From Acidimicrobiales bacterium (GTDB lineage: Bacteria; Actinomycetota; Acidimicrobiia; Acidimicrobiales; JAKAVM01), in NCBI GenBank assembly GCA_027451785.1, contig DAIDIS010000080.1, forward strand, positions 1-14,508: a stretch of 14,508 nucleotides of DNA. The letters are read 5' to 3'. This document shows positions 1 through 7,376 of this stretch, one piece after another. Under the pieces are notes generated by a model. That model was not told the DNA's origin, ran no database searches, and worked only from the letters and a program-made list of their open reading frames with translations. Both the position numbers and the translations under genes were made by a program. Numbering within the stretch: position 1 is the first letter of the stretch; each line of letters opens with the position of its first letter.

Positions 1-1260
1 CAGGGTCTCGAACTCATATGGGTAATCGGGAATCTCCTGGTCAATACCGGGCGGAGAGACAATCTGTAGCGCAATGACGGTGTTCGGACCACCCTTGTGG
101 AGCTGCCCGGTGGAGTGGAGAAATCTGGGACCGTACCCGACGGTTACCGGGGATCCGTGTAGCGAGTCTCGCACCCGCCTCCTTAGGTTCCAAAGCTCTT
201 CGTCCATTCCAAAAGGCAAATATGCCTGTAACGACACGTAGTCTCCTGGTTGCAATACGTCTTTAAGCCACCCCACGCAGACCGCTGGATCCAGAGTATT
301 TACGTGCGGTAGAGGTAGCTCGCTCAATGCCTTGGAGGTATTTGCCTTGGACTCTGAAACGTTCGGTTCATTGAAGGGGTCAATGCCAAGCAGGTGACCG
401 GCCACTGGAGTCGCGATTTCGAAGCGGAAGAACTCTTTGCAAAGCTCAACTGGAGACTTGGCATTGACTTCAACGTGAAATCGATCGGCGCCGTCCTCAT
501 GGTCGGGAGTCGGGACCGGAATACAGCCCTTGCCTTCCTTTCCGGTCGACTCTGCGATGATCTGCTCCGCCCAAAGGCCAAAATACTGAAAATCTGCCGG
601 CACCTTGATCATTACCTTGTCGCGCCCCTCAAGGCTTGACGAGCCCATCCTATGCCCAAGATCGACAGCTTCCTCCATGTCAATGTCCATACATGCTTCC
701 GTAAGCTCGGCAACGTCCAGTCCCATGAGTGCGGCGGGGACCATCCCGAAATGGGACAGCACTGAATACCTGCCACCGATATTCGGATCGTTCAGGAATA
801 TCCGGTTGAACCCGTGGTCACGGCCGAATCCTTCGAGAGGAGTGCCCGGGTCCGTAATCACGGCGAAACGGGAGGGGTCTTTCACTTTGCTTTGCGCAAA
901 AGCAAGAAGGGTCTGCACCTCGAGAGTCGTTCCTGACTTCGAGGAAGCGAGAACGAAAGCATCGGAGAAATCCTCTGCGGCAACCGTCTGCGGGTGGGTC
1001 GTGTCCAGCACTGTCACCTGCCTGTCGCCACTTGCCGCTTTGGCAAGTACCGCTGGGCCCAGGGAGGAGCCGCCCATTCCCAGTAGAACGACACGCCCTT
1101 GAGGAATCGAGTTCGCCCAATCGGCAAGGTCTTTTGCTTGTGAGTTGAGCAGACGCGGAGAGCCCAGCCACCCGAGCCTCGTAGGCGCAACATTTCCATC
1201 AGGCCAAAGTGTGGGATCCTTTGCCAAAAGTCGCTTTGCCAGCGTGCTTAGGTCAGCCAC
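1..1260 (-). CDS. pgi: Glucose-6-phosphate isomerase, partial (C-terminus beyond the left edge)
   Basis: Interconverts glucose-6-phosphate and fructose-6-phosphate in the cytoplasm, linking glycolysis with the pentose phosphate genes beside it. Reading leftwards from GTG at 1260-1258, the frame stays open for 420 codons to the window edge, so the gene is cut, not broken. Visible motifs include a sugar-binding loop GMGGSSLGP (residues about 61-69), SSKSGTTLE typical of SIS/PGI folds, the PGI signature around GGRYSVLS, ESTGKEGKG, and late PRFLHSTGQLHKGG. The last motif is characteristic of the PGI half of fused transaldolase/PGI proteins, so this is closer to that short PGI type than to the roughly 550-residue enterobacterial type. 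GTG is chosen because GGAG lies 7 bases upstream and the start overlaps the transaldolase stop by 8 bases (GTGGCTGA), implying coupled translation. Product call is firm; total length is unknown. Confidence 0.93.
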   Translation of the reverse strand, partial: MADLSTLAKRLLAKDPTLWPDGNVAPTRLGWLGSPRLLNSQAKDLADWANSIPQGRVVLLGMGGSSLGPAVLAKAASGDRQVTVLDTTHPQTVAAEDFSDAFVLASSKSGTTLEVQTLLAFAQSKVKDPSRFAVITDPGTPLEGFGRDHGFNRIFLNDPNIGGRYSVLSHFGMVPAALMGLDVAELTEACMDIDMEEAVDLGHRMGSSSLEGRDKVMIKVPADFQYFGLWAEQIIAESTGKEGKGCIPVPTPDHEDGADRFHVEVNAKSPVELCKEFFRFEIATPVAGHLLGIDPFNEPNVSESKANTSKALSELPLPHVNTLDPAVCVGWLKDVLQPGDYVSLQAYLPFGMDEELWNLRRRVRDSLHGSPVTVGYGPRFLHSTGQLHKGGPNTVIALQIVSPPGIDQEIPDYPYEFETL

Positions 1261-2443
1261 GGATCTTCTCCGAGATTGCCTTGTCCCTTAGGACACCCAG
1301 GAGGTCCTCATAAGATTTAGTAAACGAGGCGACCCCCTCCTCTTCGAGTTTTCTGGCCACGTCGCCCATATTGATGCCTACTTCCGCCAGCCGCTCCAGG
1401 TCTTCCTGTGCCGACGAGTAGTCCGTGTCCACTGTCCGTGAAACGGTTCCATGATCCAAAAAGGCATCCACGGTCTCATCGGGCATTGTGTTTACCGTAT
1501 CGGGACCGATCAGGCCGTCAACATACTTGAGATCGGGGTAATCGGGATTCTTCGTCGAAGTAGAAGCCCAAAGTGGCCTTTGAGGCTTGGCGCCTTGCAA
1601 CGCAAGCAACTCCCACCGAGGACCATTGAACTTCTCAACAAAAACCTTGTAGGCGAGTTTCGCCTGGGCCACTGCCGCCCGCCCTTTTAGTCTCGTAGCC
1701 TCTTTGCTTCGCGGCCCGGACCCTTCTGCGATGATGGCATCAAGACGTCTATCCACCTCTGTGTCGACTCTTGACACGAAGAATGAGGCCACGCTGGCGA
1801 TATTGCTTATCCGAGGAACGAATGTTGAATGTTCGGACTCCTCGGATCCTTCTGCTGCCTCGCTTGCCGGAAGACCGCTCTGACGATCCACCAGGTCCTC
1901 AATTCCTCCCATATAGGCCTCTATTACCTGTCGGTAGCGCTCGATCCCGAATATCAATGTGACGTTGATCGAGCGTCCTTCAGAGATCATTTGCCTTATT
2001 GCAGGGAGTCCCTCGACTGTCGCGGGGATTTTAACCATCAGGTTTGGCTGAGCGATGTCTTCGTGAAGCTTGCGAGCTTCCTGGACGGTCTTGAGCGTGT
2101 TGTGGGCAAGAAGAGGCGATACTTCCGCCGAAACAAAGCCGTCCTGACCCTTGCTACTTGAGTAGGTTTCACCCAGGACCCGGAGAGCCATTGAGATGTC
2201 ATCCATGACCATCTCCCAATAGATCTGTTCGACGTCCATTGAGGGCACGAGAGATTGAAACTGCTCGTCGTAGTCTGAGCTTGAGGAAATTGCCTTGGCG
2301 AAAATGGTCGGGTTCGAGGTCAAGCCTCGCACGCCCTGTTCGACGAGTCGGGAAAGCTCGCCTCCGGTCAGATATGAACGTTTGATGTTGTCCAGCCAGG
2401 GACTCTGCCCTTGGCTGGAATAGAGCTCATTCAGTTTGCTCAT
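1253..2443 (-). CDS. tal: Transaldolase
   Basis: Transfers a dihydroxyacetone unit between sedoheptulose-7-phosphate and glyceraldehyde-3-phosphate in the non-oxidative pentose phosphate pathway (cytoplasmic TIM barrel). The 396-residue product carries GLTSNPTIF (40-48), DGFVSAEVSP (101-110) and NLMVKIPAT, whose Lys138 is the expected Schiff-base lysine, followed by INVTLIFG. Length fits the longer actinobacterial transaldolases (about 370 or more) rather than the short type of about 220. The ATG at 2443-2441 overlaps the transketolase stop (ATGA), with AAGGA a few bases upstream. The 3' end overlaps pgi by 8 bases. In several bacteria transaldolase and PGI are one fused polypeptide; here a stop and a separate start keep them apart. 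Family assignment is certain from the motifs. Confidence 0.96.
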   Translation of the reverse strand: MSKLNELYSSQGQSPWLDNIKRSYLTGGELSRLVEQGVRGLTSNPTIFAKAISSSSDYDEQFQSLVPSMDVEQIYWEMVMDDISMALRVLGETYSSSKGQDGFVSAEVSPLLAHNTLKTVQEARKLHEDIAQPNLMVKIPATVEGLPAIRQMISEGRSINVTLIFGIERYRQVIEAYMGGIEDLVDRQSGLPASEAAEGSEESEHSTFVPRISNIASVASFFVSRVDTEVDRRLDAIIAEGSGPRSKEATRLKGRAAVAQAKLAYKVFVEKFNGPRWELLALQGAKPQRPLWASTSTKNPDYPDLKYVDGLIGPDTVNTMPDETVDAFLDHGTVSRTVDTDYSSAQEDLERLAEVGINMGDVARKLEEEGVASFTKSYEDLLGVLRDKAISEKIRG

Positions 2444-4527
2444 AACATTCCTTTGTTTCGGAGGAGAAGTTTTGCTGCCTCTGCCACGTTTGTTGGTGTA
2501 ATCCCGAAATGCTCTAGGGCGGCGTTGCCGGGAGCGGATGTACCAAAGCTATCTATGGATACGATGGTATCGGCGTATTTCGCCCAGCCGAACGAGCTGG
2601 CAGCCTCAACGGCGACGGTCGGCACACCCTTGGGCAAAATTGCCAGCTTGTATCCGTCCGGTTGCTCTTCGAAGAGGTCCCAAGAGGGCATGGAGACGAC
2701 ACGAACGAGAATATCGTGGCCGGACGCAGGCTCATAGTCGGCAACAACCATATGGGCGGCCTCAATTGCGACGGCCAATTCCGAGCCTGTCCCAATAAGG
2801 ACAATATCCGGCAGTTTCTGGGGTACCAGCGGGGGAGGGTCGCTATAACCCAGTATTTCTCCCGTAGCACCGCTACCAAGCTCGGCGACCGTATATGCCC
2901 CTCTTGGCAAACCTTCCTTGCACCTTTCTGCAATCTCTTCGAGTACCGGAAGGGCCTGGCGCGACAAAACGAGAGCATGAGGTCCGGGATTCTGGACTGC
3001 CATTCGCCACGCTTCAGCACACTCGTTGGCGTCTGCGGGCCGAATCAATCTTAATTTCGGTACGGCCCGAAGTGCAGCCAAGTGCTCAATGGGTTGGTGT
3101 GTGGGGCCATCCTCTCCGAGCCCGACCGAGTCATGCGTGAGGGAGTAGATAACGTGAGCTCCCGAGAGAGCTGCCAGGCGAATAGCAGGTTTCAAATAGT
3201 CGCTGAAGACGAAGAAGGTCCCTCCCACCGGCAAAATTCCTCCGTGTAGGGCCATACCGGTCATTGCGGCACCCATGGCGTGCTCTCTGATCCCAAAGGC
3301 GATTCGGTGTGAACCGGGTGATTGCACCGAATTGATGCTTTCCCCTTCTAGGTAGGTTCCTGTGTTCTTGGTCAGGTCGGCAGCGCCCGAAACCATTCCA
3401 GGAACATAGCCAAAGGTGGCGTTGAGGCATTTACCGAGTGCCGCCCGGGTGGCGATCTTCTCCCCGGGCTCAAAGGTGGGAATCGACTTCGCGAAACCGG
3501 GCAATGGCTTCCCGGAGAAGGAGGAGTCCCAAGCTTGTGCCATCTCCTTGTCGGCCGCGAGCCTCTCATTGAGCCGCAAGGCCCATTGTCGTTTGGATGC
3601 CCCTCGTTCGGAAGTCGCCAAACGGTACCGCTCGATTACTTCGTCCGGTACCCAGAACGACTGGTCGGGAGGGAGGCCCAAGAGCTTCTTGGTTGCTGAT
3701 ATTTCATCTTGTGGGAATGGATCCCCGTGTGCTTCGGGAGTATCAGTAAAACGTGGCGATGGCCAACCGATATGGCTTCGAAGGATCACCAGCGACGGCC
3801 GTTCCTCGTTCATCTTCGCCTTGGCAATGGCGGAGGAGAGAGCTTCAAAATCGTTTGCGCACTCACCAATGTTCTGGACATCCCACCCATATGAGCGGAA
3901 GCGCTCGGCCTTGTCGTCTGTATAGGAAATCTCAGTAGGGCCATCGATGGTTATGTGGTTGTCGTCGTAGATGTAAACAAGGCGCCCGAGCCCGAGGTGA
4001 CCGGCGAGGGATGCGGCCTCGTGGCTGATTCCCTCTTCGAGATCACCGTCGCCACAGATGACGTAGGTGTTGTGGTTTACCAAGTCGGGGCCAAAACGTT
4101 CCCGAAGGATTCTCTCGGCGATACCCATTCCGACGCCGTTCGCAAACCCCTGCCCAAGGGGCCCGGTTGTCACTTCGACACCCCGAGTGTGGCCTCTTTC
4201 CGGGTGACCGGGAGTTAGACTCCCCAGGTTCCGGAAGTTTTTCAAGTCATCCAGCTTGAGCCCATACCCGCAGAGAAAAAGCATTGAGTAGAGAAGTATC
4301 GAAGCATGACCGGCAGAAAGGATGAAGCGATCTCGATCAATCCATTCCGGGTCTGACGGATCGTGATTCATGACTCGGGTAAATAGGACGTGTGCAAGTG
4401 GGGCAAGTGCCATTGCTGTACCGGGATGGCCTGAATTGGCCTTCGCCGGGCCATCCATTGCGATTCCCCGCACTACGTTTACACAAAGTTCATCAATGTC
4501 GTCGAACCCGTCCAAGTGGATGCTCAT
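2440..4527 (-). CDS. tkt: Transketolase
   Basis: Thiamine-diphosphate enzyme moving two-carbon ketol groups between sugar phosphates; works with the transaldolase encoded next. At 695 residues it has normal full length. The N-terminal half shows SGHPG (32-36), SAGHAS (71-76) and the ThDP/metal motif GDGDLEEG (159-166) ending at Asn190. The pyrimidine-binding half has FGIREHAMG with the catalytic Glu415, then THDSVGLGEDGPTHQPIE (464-481), which holds phosphate- and substrate-binding residues. A C-terminal transketolase domain follows. The ATG at 4527-4525 shares one base with the FIST stop (TAATG). A strong GGAGGG lies 9 bases upstream inside the FIST gene, so the two are probably translated together. 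Nothing suggests damage or recent transfer. Confidence 0.97.
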   Translation of the reverse strand: MSIHLDGFDDIDELCVNVVRGIAMDGPAKANSGHPGTAMALAPLAHVLFTRVMNHDPSDPEWIDRDRFILSAGHASILLYSMLFLCGYGLKLDDLKNFRNLGSLTPGHPERGHTRGVEVTTGPLGQGFANGVGMGIAERILRERFGPDLVNHNTYVICGDGDLEEGISHEAASLAGHLGLGRLVYIYDDNHITIDGPTEISYTDDKAERFRSYGWDVQNIGECANDFEALSSAIAKAKMNEERPSLVILRSHIGWPSPRFTDTPEAHGDPFPQDEISATKKLLGLPPDQSFWVPDEVIERYRLATSERGASKRQWALRLNERLAADKEMAQAWDSSFSGKPLPGFAKSIPTFEPGEKIATRAALGKCLNATFGYVPGMVSGAADLTKNTGTYLEGESINSVQSPGSHRIAFGIREHAMGAAMTGMALHGGILPVGGTFFVFSDYLKPAIRLAALSGAHVIYSLTHDSVGLGEDGPTHQPIEHLAALRAVPKLRLIRPADANECAEAWRMAVQNPGPHALVLSRQALPVLEEIAERCKEGLPRGAYTVAELGSGATGEILGYSDPPPLVPQKLPDIVLIGTGSELAVAIEAAHMVVADYEPASGHDILVRVVSMPSWDLFEEQPDGYKLAILPKGVPTVAVEAASSFGWAKYADTIVSIDSFGTSAPGNAALEHFGITPTNVAEAAKLLLRNKGML

Positions 4528-5765
4528 TACGGACGTCCCTCCATTTGCGAACTGTGGCCGAGACCGTCGTCCTCGGCAAACAGGACAACTGAAGCGCTCA
4601 ACCCATGTAAAAAATTCCTTTTACCGACGGGGCCGAATTCGCCTGCGGCAAAAAATCCACTCGAGGGTATCTTCCCGAACGAACGGGCGACCGTCATCGC
4701 GTCGTGGCTTGGCTCGTCGAATAGGTTGCTGCCTCGGCCGTTACAGGTGAAGACAAGTGCTCCCTGGGCTTCGCGCCCTTGGAAGGTGCTCGCTAGGTCC
4801 TCGTGAGCTGAAAGAGCGTCGCGGAGGTGAAATTGCACCGTTGTCCCGACCTCGGCCTCATCGTTGATTGACATCGCGCCACTTGAGGCGATGATTCCCG
4901 TGACATTACGAACCAGGAAGTCACCTTGACCAAAGTCAGTTTGGTGCTCGTCGACTACCCGGCCTATATGCAGCCCGCCTGCATTCAGAATCGCAAGCTC
5001 CGCCTCCGAAAGCCGGGGCAGTAGTTCCTCAAGCCTTTCCAGCGGCGCCTTGCCGCCAAGCTCTTCGATCACGTTGCCTCTGGCCCTAGTCACTACGTAA
5101 GGGCTTCCCACGGGCTTACAGCCCTGAGAGACCACCGAAAGAGTCTTGATGTTCTCTCCCAAAAAGATTCCAACCGCCCCTTCACTCTGCACGAAGCTCT
5201 TTCCATCCGATCCCCACGCTAGGCGATTGCCTCCTGGACCGAAAGCCGCCGACGCCATTCCTCCGGCAATCTGCAACTTGGGGTTTGACGCCATCGCCTG
5301 AGAGAGAAATTCCTCGCCATTGAACGAGAACGGATCACCGATTAATAGGAGCGTAGCCGGAGGGAAGCCTAAGAACTCCTCCCAGTCTCCGGGAGTCAGC
5401 GGAGCCGGTGACCCAGTTGCAAAGCTGTTCGTGATTGGAAGGCTGGTCGTAGCTGCCTTGATCTCGGGTAACACTCCGATGTCGTTGGTTGGGGACTTAT
5501 AGGCAAAAAGCGTAACCGCCGCGCTGTCCTCCACCTCAACTCCGGAACCGATTACCGAGACCGCAGCACAACCGATCATGGCTCGTGGCCTAAGTGCTTC
5601 TACGGTTACGGAGGCACAGTCCTCCAATGCTCCACCGTGAGGCCTGGTCACAGATAGGAAGCAAAGATCAACCTCGCCTCCAAGGGTGTCAAGTACCTGC
5701 CCACAGGCTTCGCCGATGGCTTGGGACGTAATCGGGTGTTCCGATAATGCTGACGCGTAAGGCAT
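4527..5765 (-). CDS. FIST-domain protein (FIST_N plus FIST_C), putative sensory protein
   Basis: A 412-residue soluble protein without signal peptide or membrane segment. The C-terminal third matches the FIST_C pattern: FTCNGRGSNLF, a conserved PSHDA, then SGFFAAGEFGPVG and LHGLSASVVLF close to the end. The N-terminal half has the alternating small-residue/hydrophobic texture of FIST_N, with LLLIGDPFSF and IAGGMASAA. FIST is a proposed small-ligand sensing module usually fused to histidine kinase, cyclase or chemoreceptor outputs; here it stands alone. It is the first gene of the leftward operon and shares one base with tkt, so a role tied to sugar-phosphate or amino-acid metabolism is possible but only inferred. 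No Shine-Dalgarno-like sequence precedes the ATG, which may make the mRNA leaderless. The true ligand and output are unknown. Confidence 0.85.
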   Translation of the reverse strand: MPYASALSEHPITSQAIGEACGQVLDTLGGEVDLCFLSVTRPHGGALEDCASVTVEALRPRAMIGCAAVSVIGSGVEVEDSAAVTLFAYKSPTNDIGVLPEIKAATTSLPITNSFATGSPAPLTPGDWEEFLGFPPATLLLIGDPFSFNGEEFLSQAMASNPKLQIAGGMASAAFGPGGNRLAWGSDGKSFVQSEGAVGIFLGENIKTLSVVSQGCKPVGSPYVVTRARGNVIEELGGKAPLERLEELLPRLSEAELAILNAGGLHIGRVVDEHQTDFGQGDFLVRNVTGIIASSGAMSINDEAEVGTTVQFHLRDALSAHEDLASTFQGREAQGALVFTCNGRGSNLFDEPSHDAMTVARSFGKIPSSGFFAAGEFGPVGKRNFLHGLSASVVLFAEDDGLGHSSQMEGRP

Positions 5766-5769
5766 ACAA

Positions 5770-5775
5770 ATACTA
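5770..5775 (-). promoter_or_regulatory. Possible -10 box (TAGTAT) of a near-leaderless promoter for the FIST-tkt-tal-pgi operon
   Basis: On the minus strand TAGTAT lies 4 bases before the FIST ATG, and no purine-rich ribosome site lies in between. This arrangement is common for leaderless actinobacterial genes (TANNNT a few bases before the start), though the usual gap is slightly longer. No clear -35 box is seen. The 148-base divergent region 5766-5913 must also hold the rightward promoter for the thioesterase unit, for which I see no convincing boxes. Confidence 0.3.
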
Positions 5776-5913
5776 AAGAGTAGTCACCTTGCCCGCGAGC
5801 CATTGACCGCAATCGCAAGCATTGTCCTGGGTCTCTCCTTTCTAGGTCGCCTGACGACGAAGAGGATTGCGTTAGTTTGTTCCGATGAATTCAGGTCGGC
5901 CTACACGGAGGGG

Positions 5914-6321
5914 ATGAATAAGTTCATGGCGGTGCAGGTACCCCCAAATTGCGATCTCACCCTAGGCATGGTTTGCGTCGGAAAGCCGGAACCTGGGATA
6001 ACCATCTGGAAAATGGATGCCGAAGAAAGATTTGCCAATCCGGCCGGCGTCGTCCAAGGGGGGTTCCTTGCTGCATTTGCCGATTCTGCAATGGGCGCAT
6101 CGACCGTGACAAAGGTGAAGGGAAGGAAGGTGCATACCGCCAATGCCGAAATGAAGATCAGCTACTTCAAGCCCGCTAAGATTGGTCAGCCGATCTTTTG
6201 CAAGGCAATAGTGGTTGCCGGCGGCTCCAGGGTTCTTTTCGTCGAGGCGACAGTGGAGACGGAGCAAGGAGAGACTCTGGCCAAGGCCTCCTCCACGTAT
6301 ATCCTGACAGAGAGGCAATAA
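5914..6321 (+). CDS. PaaI-like hotdog-fold thioesterase
   Basis: Probably hydrolyses acyl-CoA or aryl-CoA thioesters in the cytoplasm; substrate unknown. With ATG at 5914 the protein has 135 residues, the usual family length. The signature region reads NPAGVVQGGFLAAFADSAMG (residues 42-61), with the expected acidic residue Asp57. The common HGG motif is QGG here, a known variant in the PaaI group. The rest (NAEMKISYFKPAKIGQ, then VEATVETEQGETLAKASSTYIL) is typical hotdog strand sequence. The frame stays open upstream to a TTG at 5803, which would add 37 residues. ATG 5914 is preferred by length, although GGAGG at 5907-5911 is very close to it and would suit ATG 5926 at a long spacing. It is first in the rightward unit, 25 bases before the next gene. 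Confidence 0.85.
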   Translation: MNKFMAVQVPPNCDLTLGMVCVGKPEPGITIWKMDAEERFANPAGVVQGGFLAAFADSAMGASTVTKVKGRKVHTANAEMKISYFKPAKIGQPIFCKAIVVAGGSRVLFVEATVETEQGETLAKASSTYILTERQ

Positions 6322-6346
6322 GATCATTGGCGTACGGAACCAACCC

Positions 6347-6703
6347 ATGACCGAATTCAATCCCATTACTTCGCTGAGAGATGCCCAGGAGATTGCTGCG
6401 GATGCAGCAAAGCTCTCGTTGGCGTACCTGAAGCAGGAAACGGTTGGGCCGCTGAAGGCCGCCGGACGTTATCTCGCTTTTGGACTGTCGGGCTCGTTGA
6501 TGCTCGCCGTCGGGGTGTTCTTCCTGTCACTCGGAGTACTGAGAGTCTTGCAGGACGAAACCGGCTCGACCTTTCATGGGCACCTGTCCTGGGCTCCGTA
6601 CGGATTGACGGTTGTTTTCGGCCTGTTGATTACGGGACTATGTGCTGCCGGGGCCTCGAAAGGACTTAAGGCGGTTTCCAAAGGCAAAAAGGGAGAACGT
6701 TGA
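6347..6703 (+). CDS. Small two-helix membrane protein, holin-superfamily-like
   Basis: A 118-residue protein with an amphipathic N-terminus (LRDAQEIAADAAKLSLAYLKQE), two hydrophobic segments at about 45-65 and 85-103 separated by a polar loop, and a basic C-terminal end (KGLKAVSKGKKGER). This layout matches the small actinobacterial phage-holin-superfamily proteins found in many chromosomes away from phages, where no lytic role is established. I identify it by architecture and by overall similarity to such proteins, not by a decisive motif. The ATG lies 25 bases after the thioesterase stop. The 3' end overlaps the next gene by 4 bases (TTGA). There are no phage genes nearby, so a lysis function is unlikely. 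Confidence 0.72.
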   Translation: MTEFNPITSLRDAQEIAADAAKLSLAYLKQETVGPLKAAGRYLAFGLSGSLMLAVGVFFLSLGVLRVLQDETGSTFHGHLSWAPYGLTVVFGLLITGLCAAGASKGLKAVSKGKKGER

Positions 6704-7029
6704 GCAAGGACAATCGGCTGCCCCATCAATCCCTGAGTCCGGATGACATCGTCGTCGGACAGTCCAGCCCCCAAAGCGGCGGTTCCCGTTCGGGAGCTGC
6801 GGGGGAATCGGTAGGTCGTTCCGCTGAGCCGGGTCGCGTTAGCAAGGAGGATATTGCTTCAAAGCTGAGGCTGCTTGATACCGCAGCGCATGAAGCAGCT
6901 GACTCGAGCAAGCAGACCTTGAGCTGGGTTGTCATTGGCGCTACAGCGCTGGCAGTTGTTATTGCCTATCTAGTAGGCCGGAAGATGGGTAATCGCAAGC
7001 AGGCATTCATTGAAATCCGGCGGGTCTGA
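6700..7029 (+). CDS. Small single-pass membrane protein with disordered N-terminus
   Basis: A 109-residue protein of unknown function. The first 50 or so residues are rich in Ser, Gly, Pro and Arg and are probably disordered. A charged helix follows (EDIASKLRLLDTAAHEAADSS, split around residue 60), then one membrane helix (about 75-91, WVVIGATALAVVIAYLVG), then a basic tail RKMGNRK and the ending IEIRRV. Small actinobacterial proteins with a hydrophobic helix followed by a Gly-Arg-rich basic patch and an ending like EIRRV are familiar to me from this position; no function is known. The start is TTG at 6700, overlapping the previous stop as TTGA, with GGGAG at 6691-6695 as ribosome site. The overlap suggests it is made together with the two-helix protein, perhaps as partners in the membrane. 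Confidence 0.75.
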   Translation: MSKDNRLPHQSLSPDDIVVGQSSPQSGGSRSGAAGESVGRSAEPGRVSKEDIASKLRLLDTAAHEAADSSKQTLSWVVIGATALAVVIAYLVGRKMGNRKQAFIEIRRV

Positions 7030-7102
7030 CGCCGATAGAGGGCCGGCGCAGGCTTGCCCAGGAGCGCCGAATAGCGACTGTAACTCCTAGAACGGAATAT
7101 AC

Positions 7103-7375
7103 GTGGACCGGATAATCTCCTATTTGACAAAGAGCGCTTGGAATCGCGGCGTGATGGGCGGTAACAGAAATTGGGTTGTAATAGGTGCGCTCGCAATGGT
7201 CTTTCGACTGATACGCAAGGCATCAGGGGAAAAAGTGGTGTACCGTGCGGAGATACGACCTGGTGAGCAGCTTCTTATCTCGCATGGAACGAGTTCCGAG
7301 AGCCTTGTCGTGTCCAGTCCCAGCGGAGGAACAGCGAGCCAGTCTCGCCGAAAGCGAAAGAATAGATCCAAGTAA
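7103..7375 (+). CDS. Conserved small protein of unknown function, basic
   Basis: A 90-residue protein without a recognised domain. The N-terminal half (SAWNRGVMGGNRNW, then VVIGALAMVFRLIRKASG) has a short hydrophobic stretch at about 24-36 that may lie at or in the membrane. It is followed by VVYRAEIRPGEQLLISHG, which resembles a small beta element, and a Ser/Lys/Arg-rich tail (QSRRKRKNRSK). The start is GTG at 7103; the ribosome site is weak (ACGGAA) and an internal ATG at residue 18 is the alternative, but it would remove the conserved-looking front. It lies 73 bases after the previous gene and ends one base before the likely TrmI start, so it belongs to the same unit. I do not assign a function. 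Confidence 0.68.
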   Translation: MDRIISYLTKSAWNRGVMGGNRNWVVIGALAMVFRLIRKASGEKVVYRAEIRPGEQLLISHGTSSESLVVSSPSGGTASQSRRKRKNRSK

Positions 7376-7376
7376 C

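Noticed and set aside
1..1260. Possible pseudogene at the left end, because no complete reading frame is found there
   Set aside because: Translation from GTG 1260 is uninterrupted for 420 codons with all PGI motifs; the stop simply lies outside the window.
5803..6321. Longer thioesterase frame from TTG 5803 (172 residues)
   Set aside because: The extra 37 residues exceed family length and would consume most of the divergent promoter region; ATG 5914 is more likely, though not proven.
6347..6703. Prophage or lysis gene suggested by the holin-like protein
   Set aside because: No endolysin, capsid, integrase or other phage gene is near, and such proteins are common in actinobacterial chromosomes.
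7044..7069. Imperfect hairpin CGGCGC / GCGCCG between two small genes
   Set aside because: Only six pairs with a 14-base loop and no T-run; too weak for a terminator inside an apparent operon.
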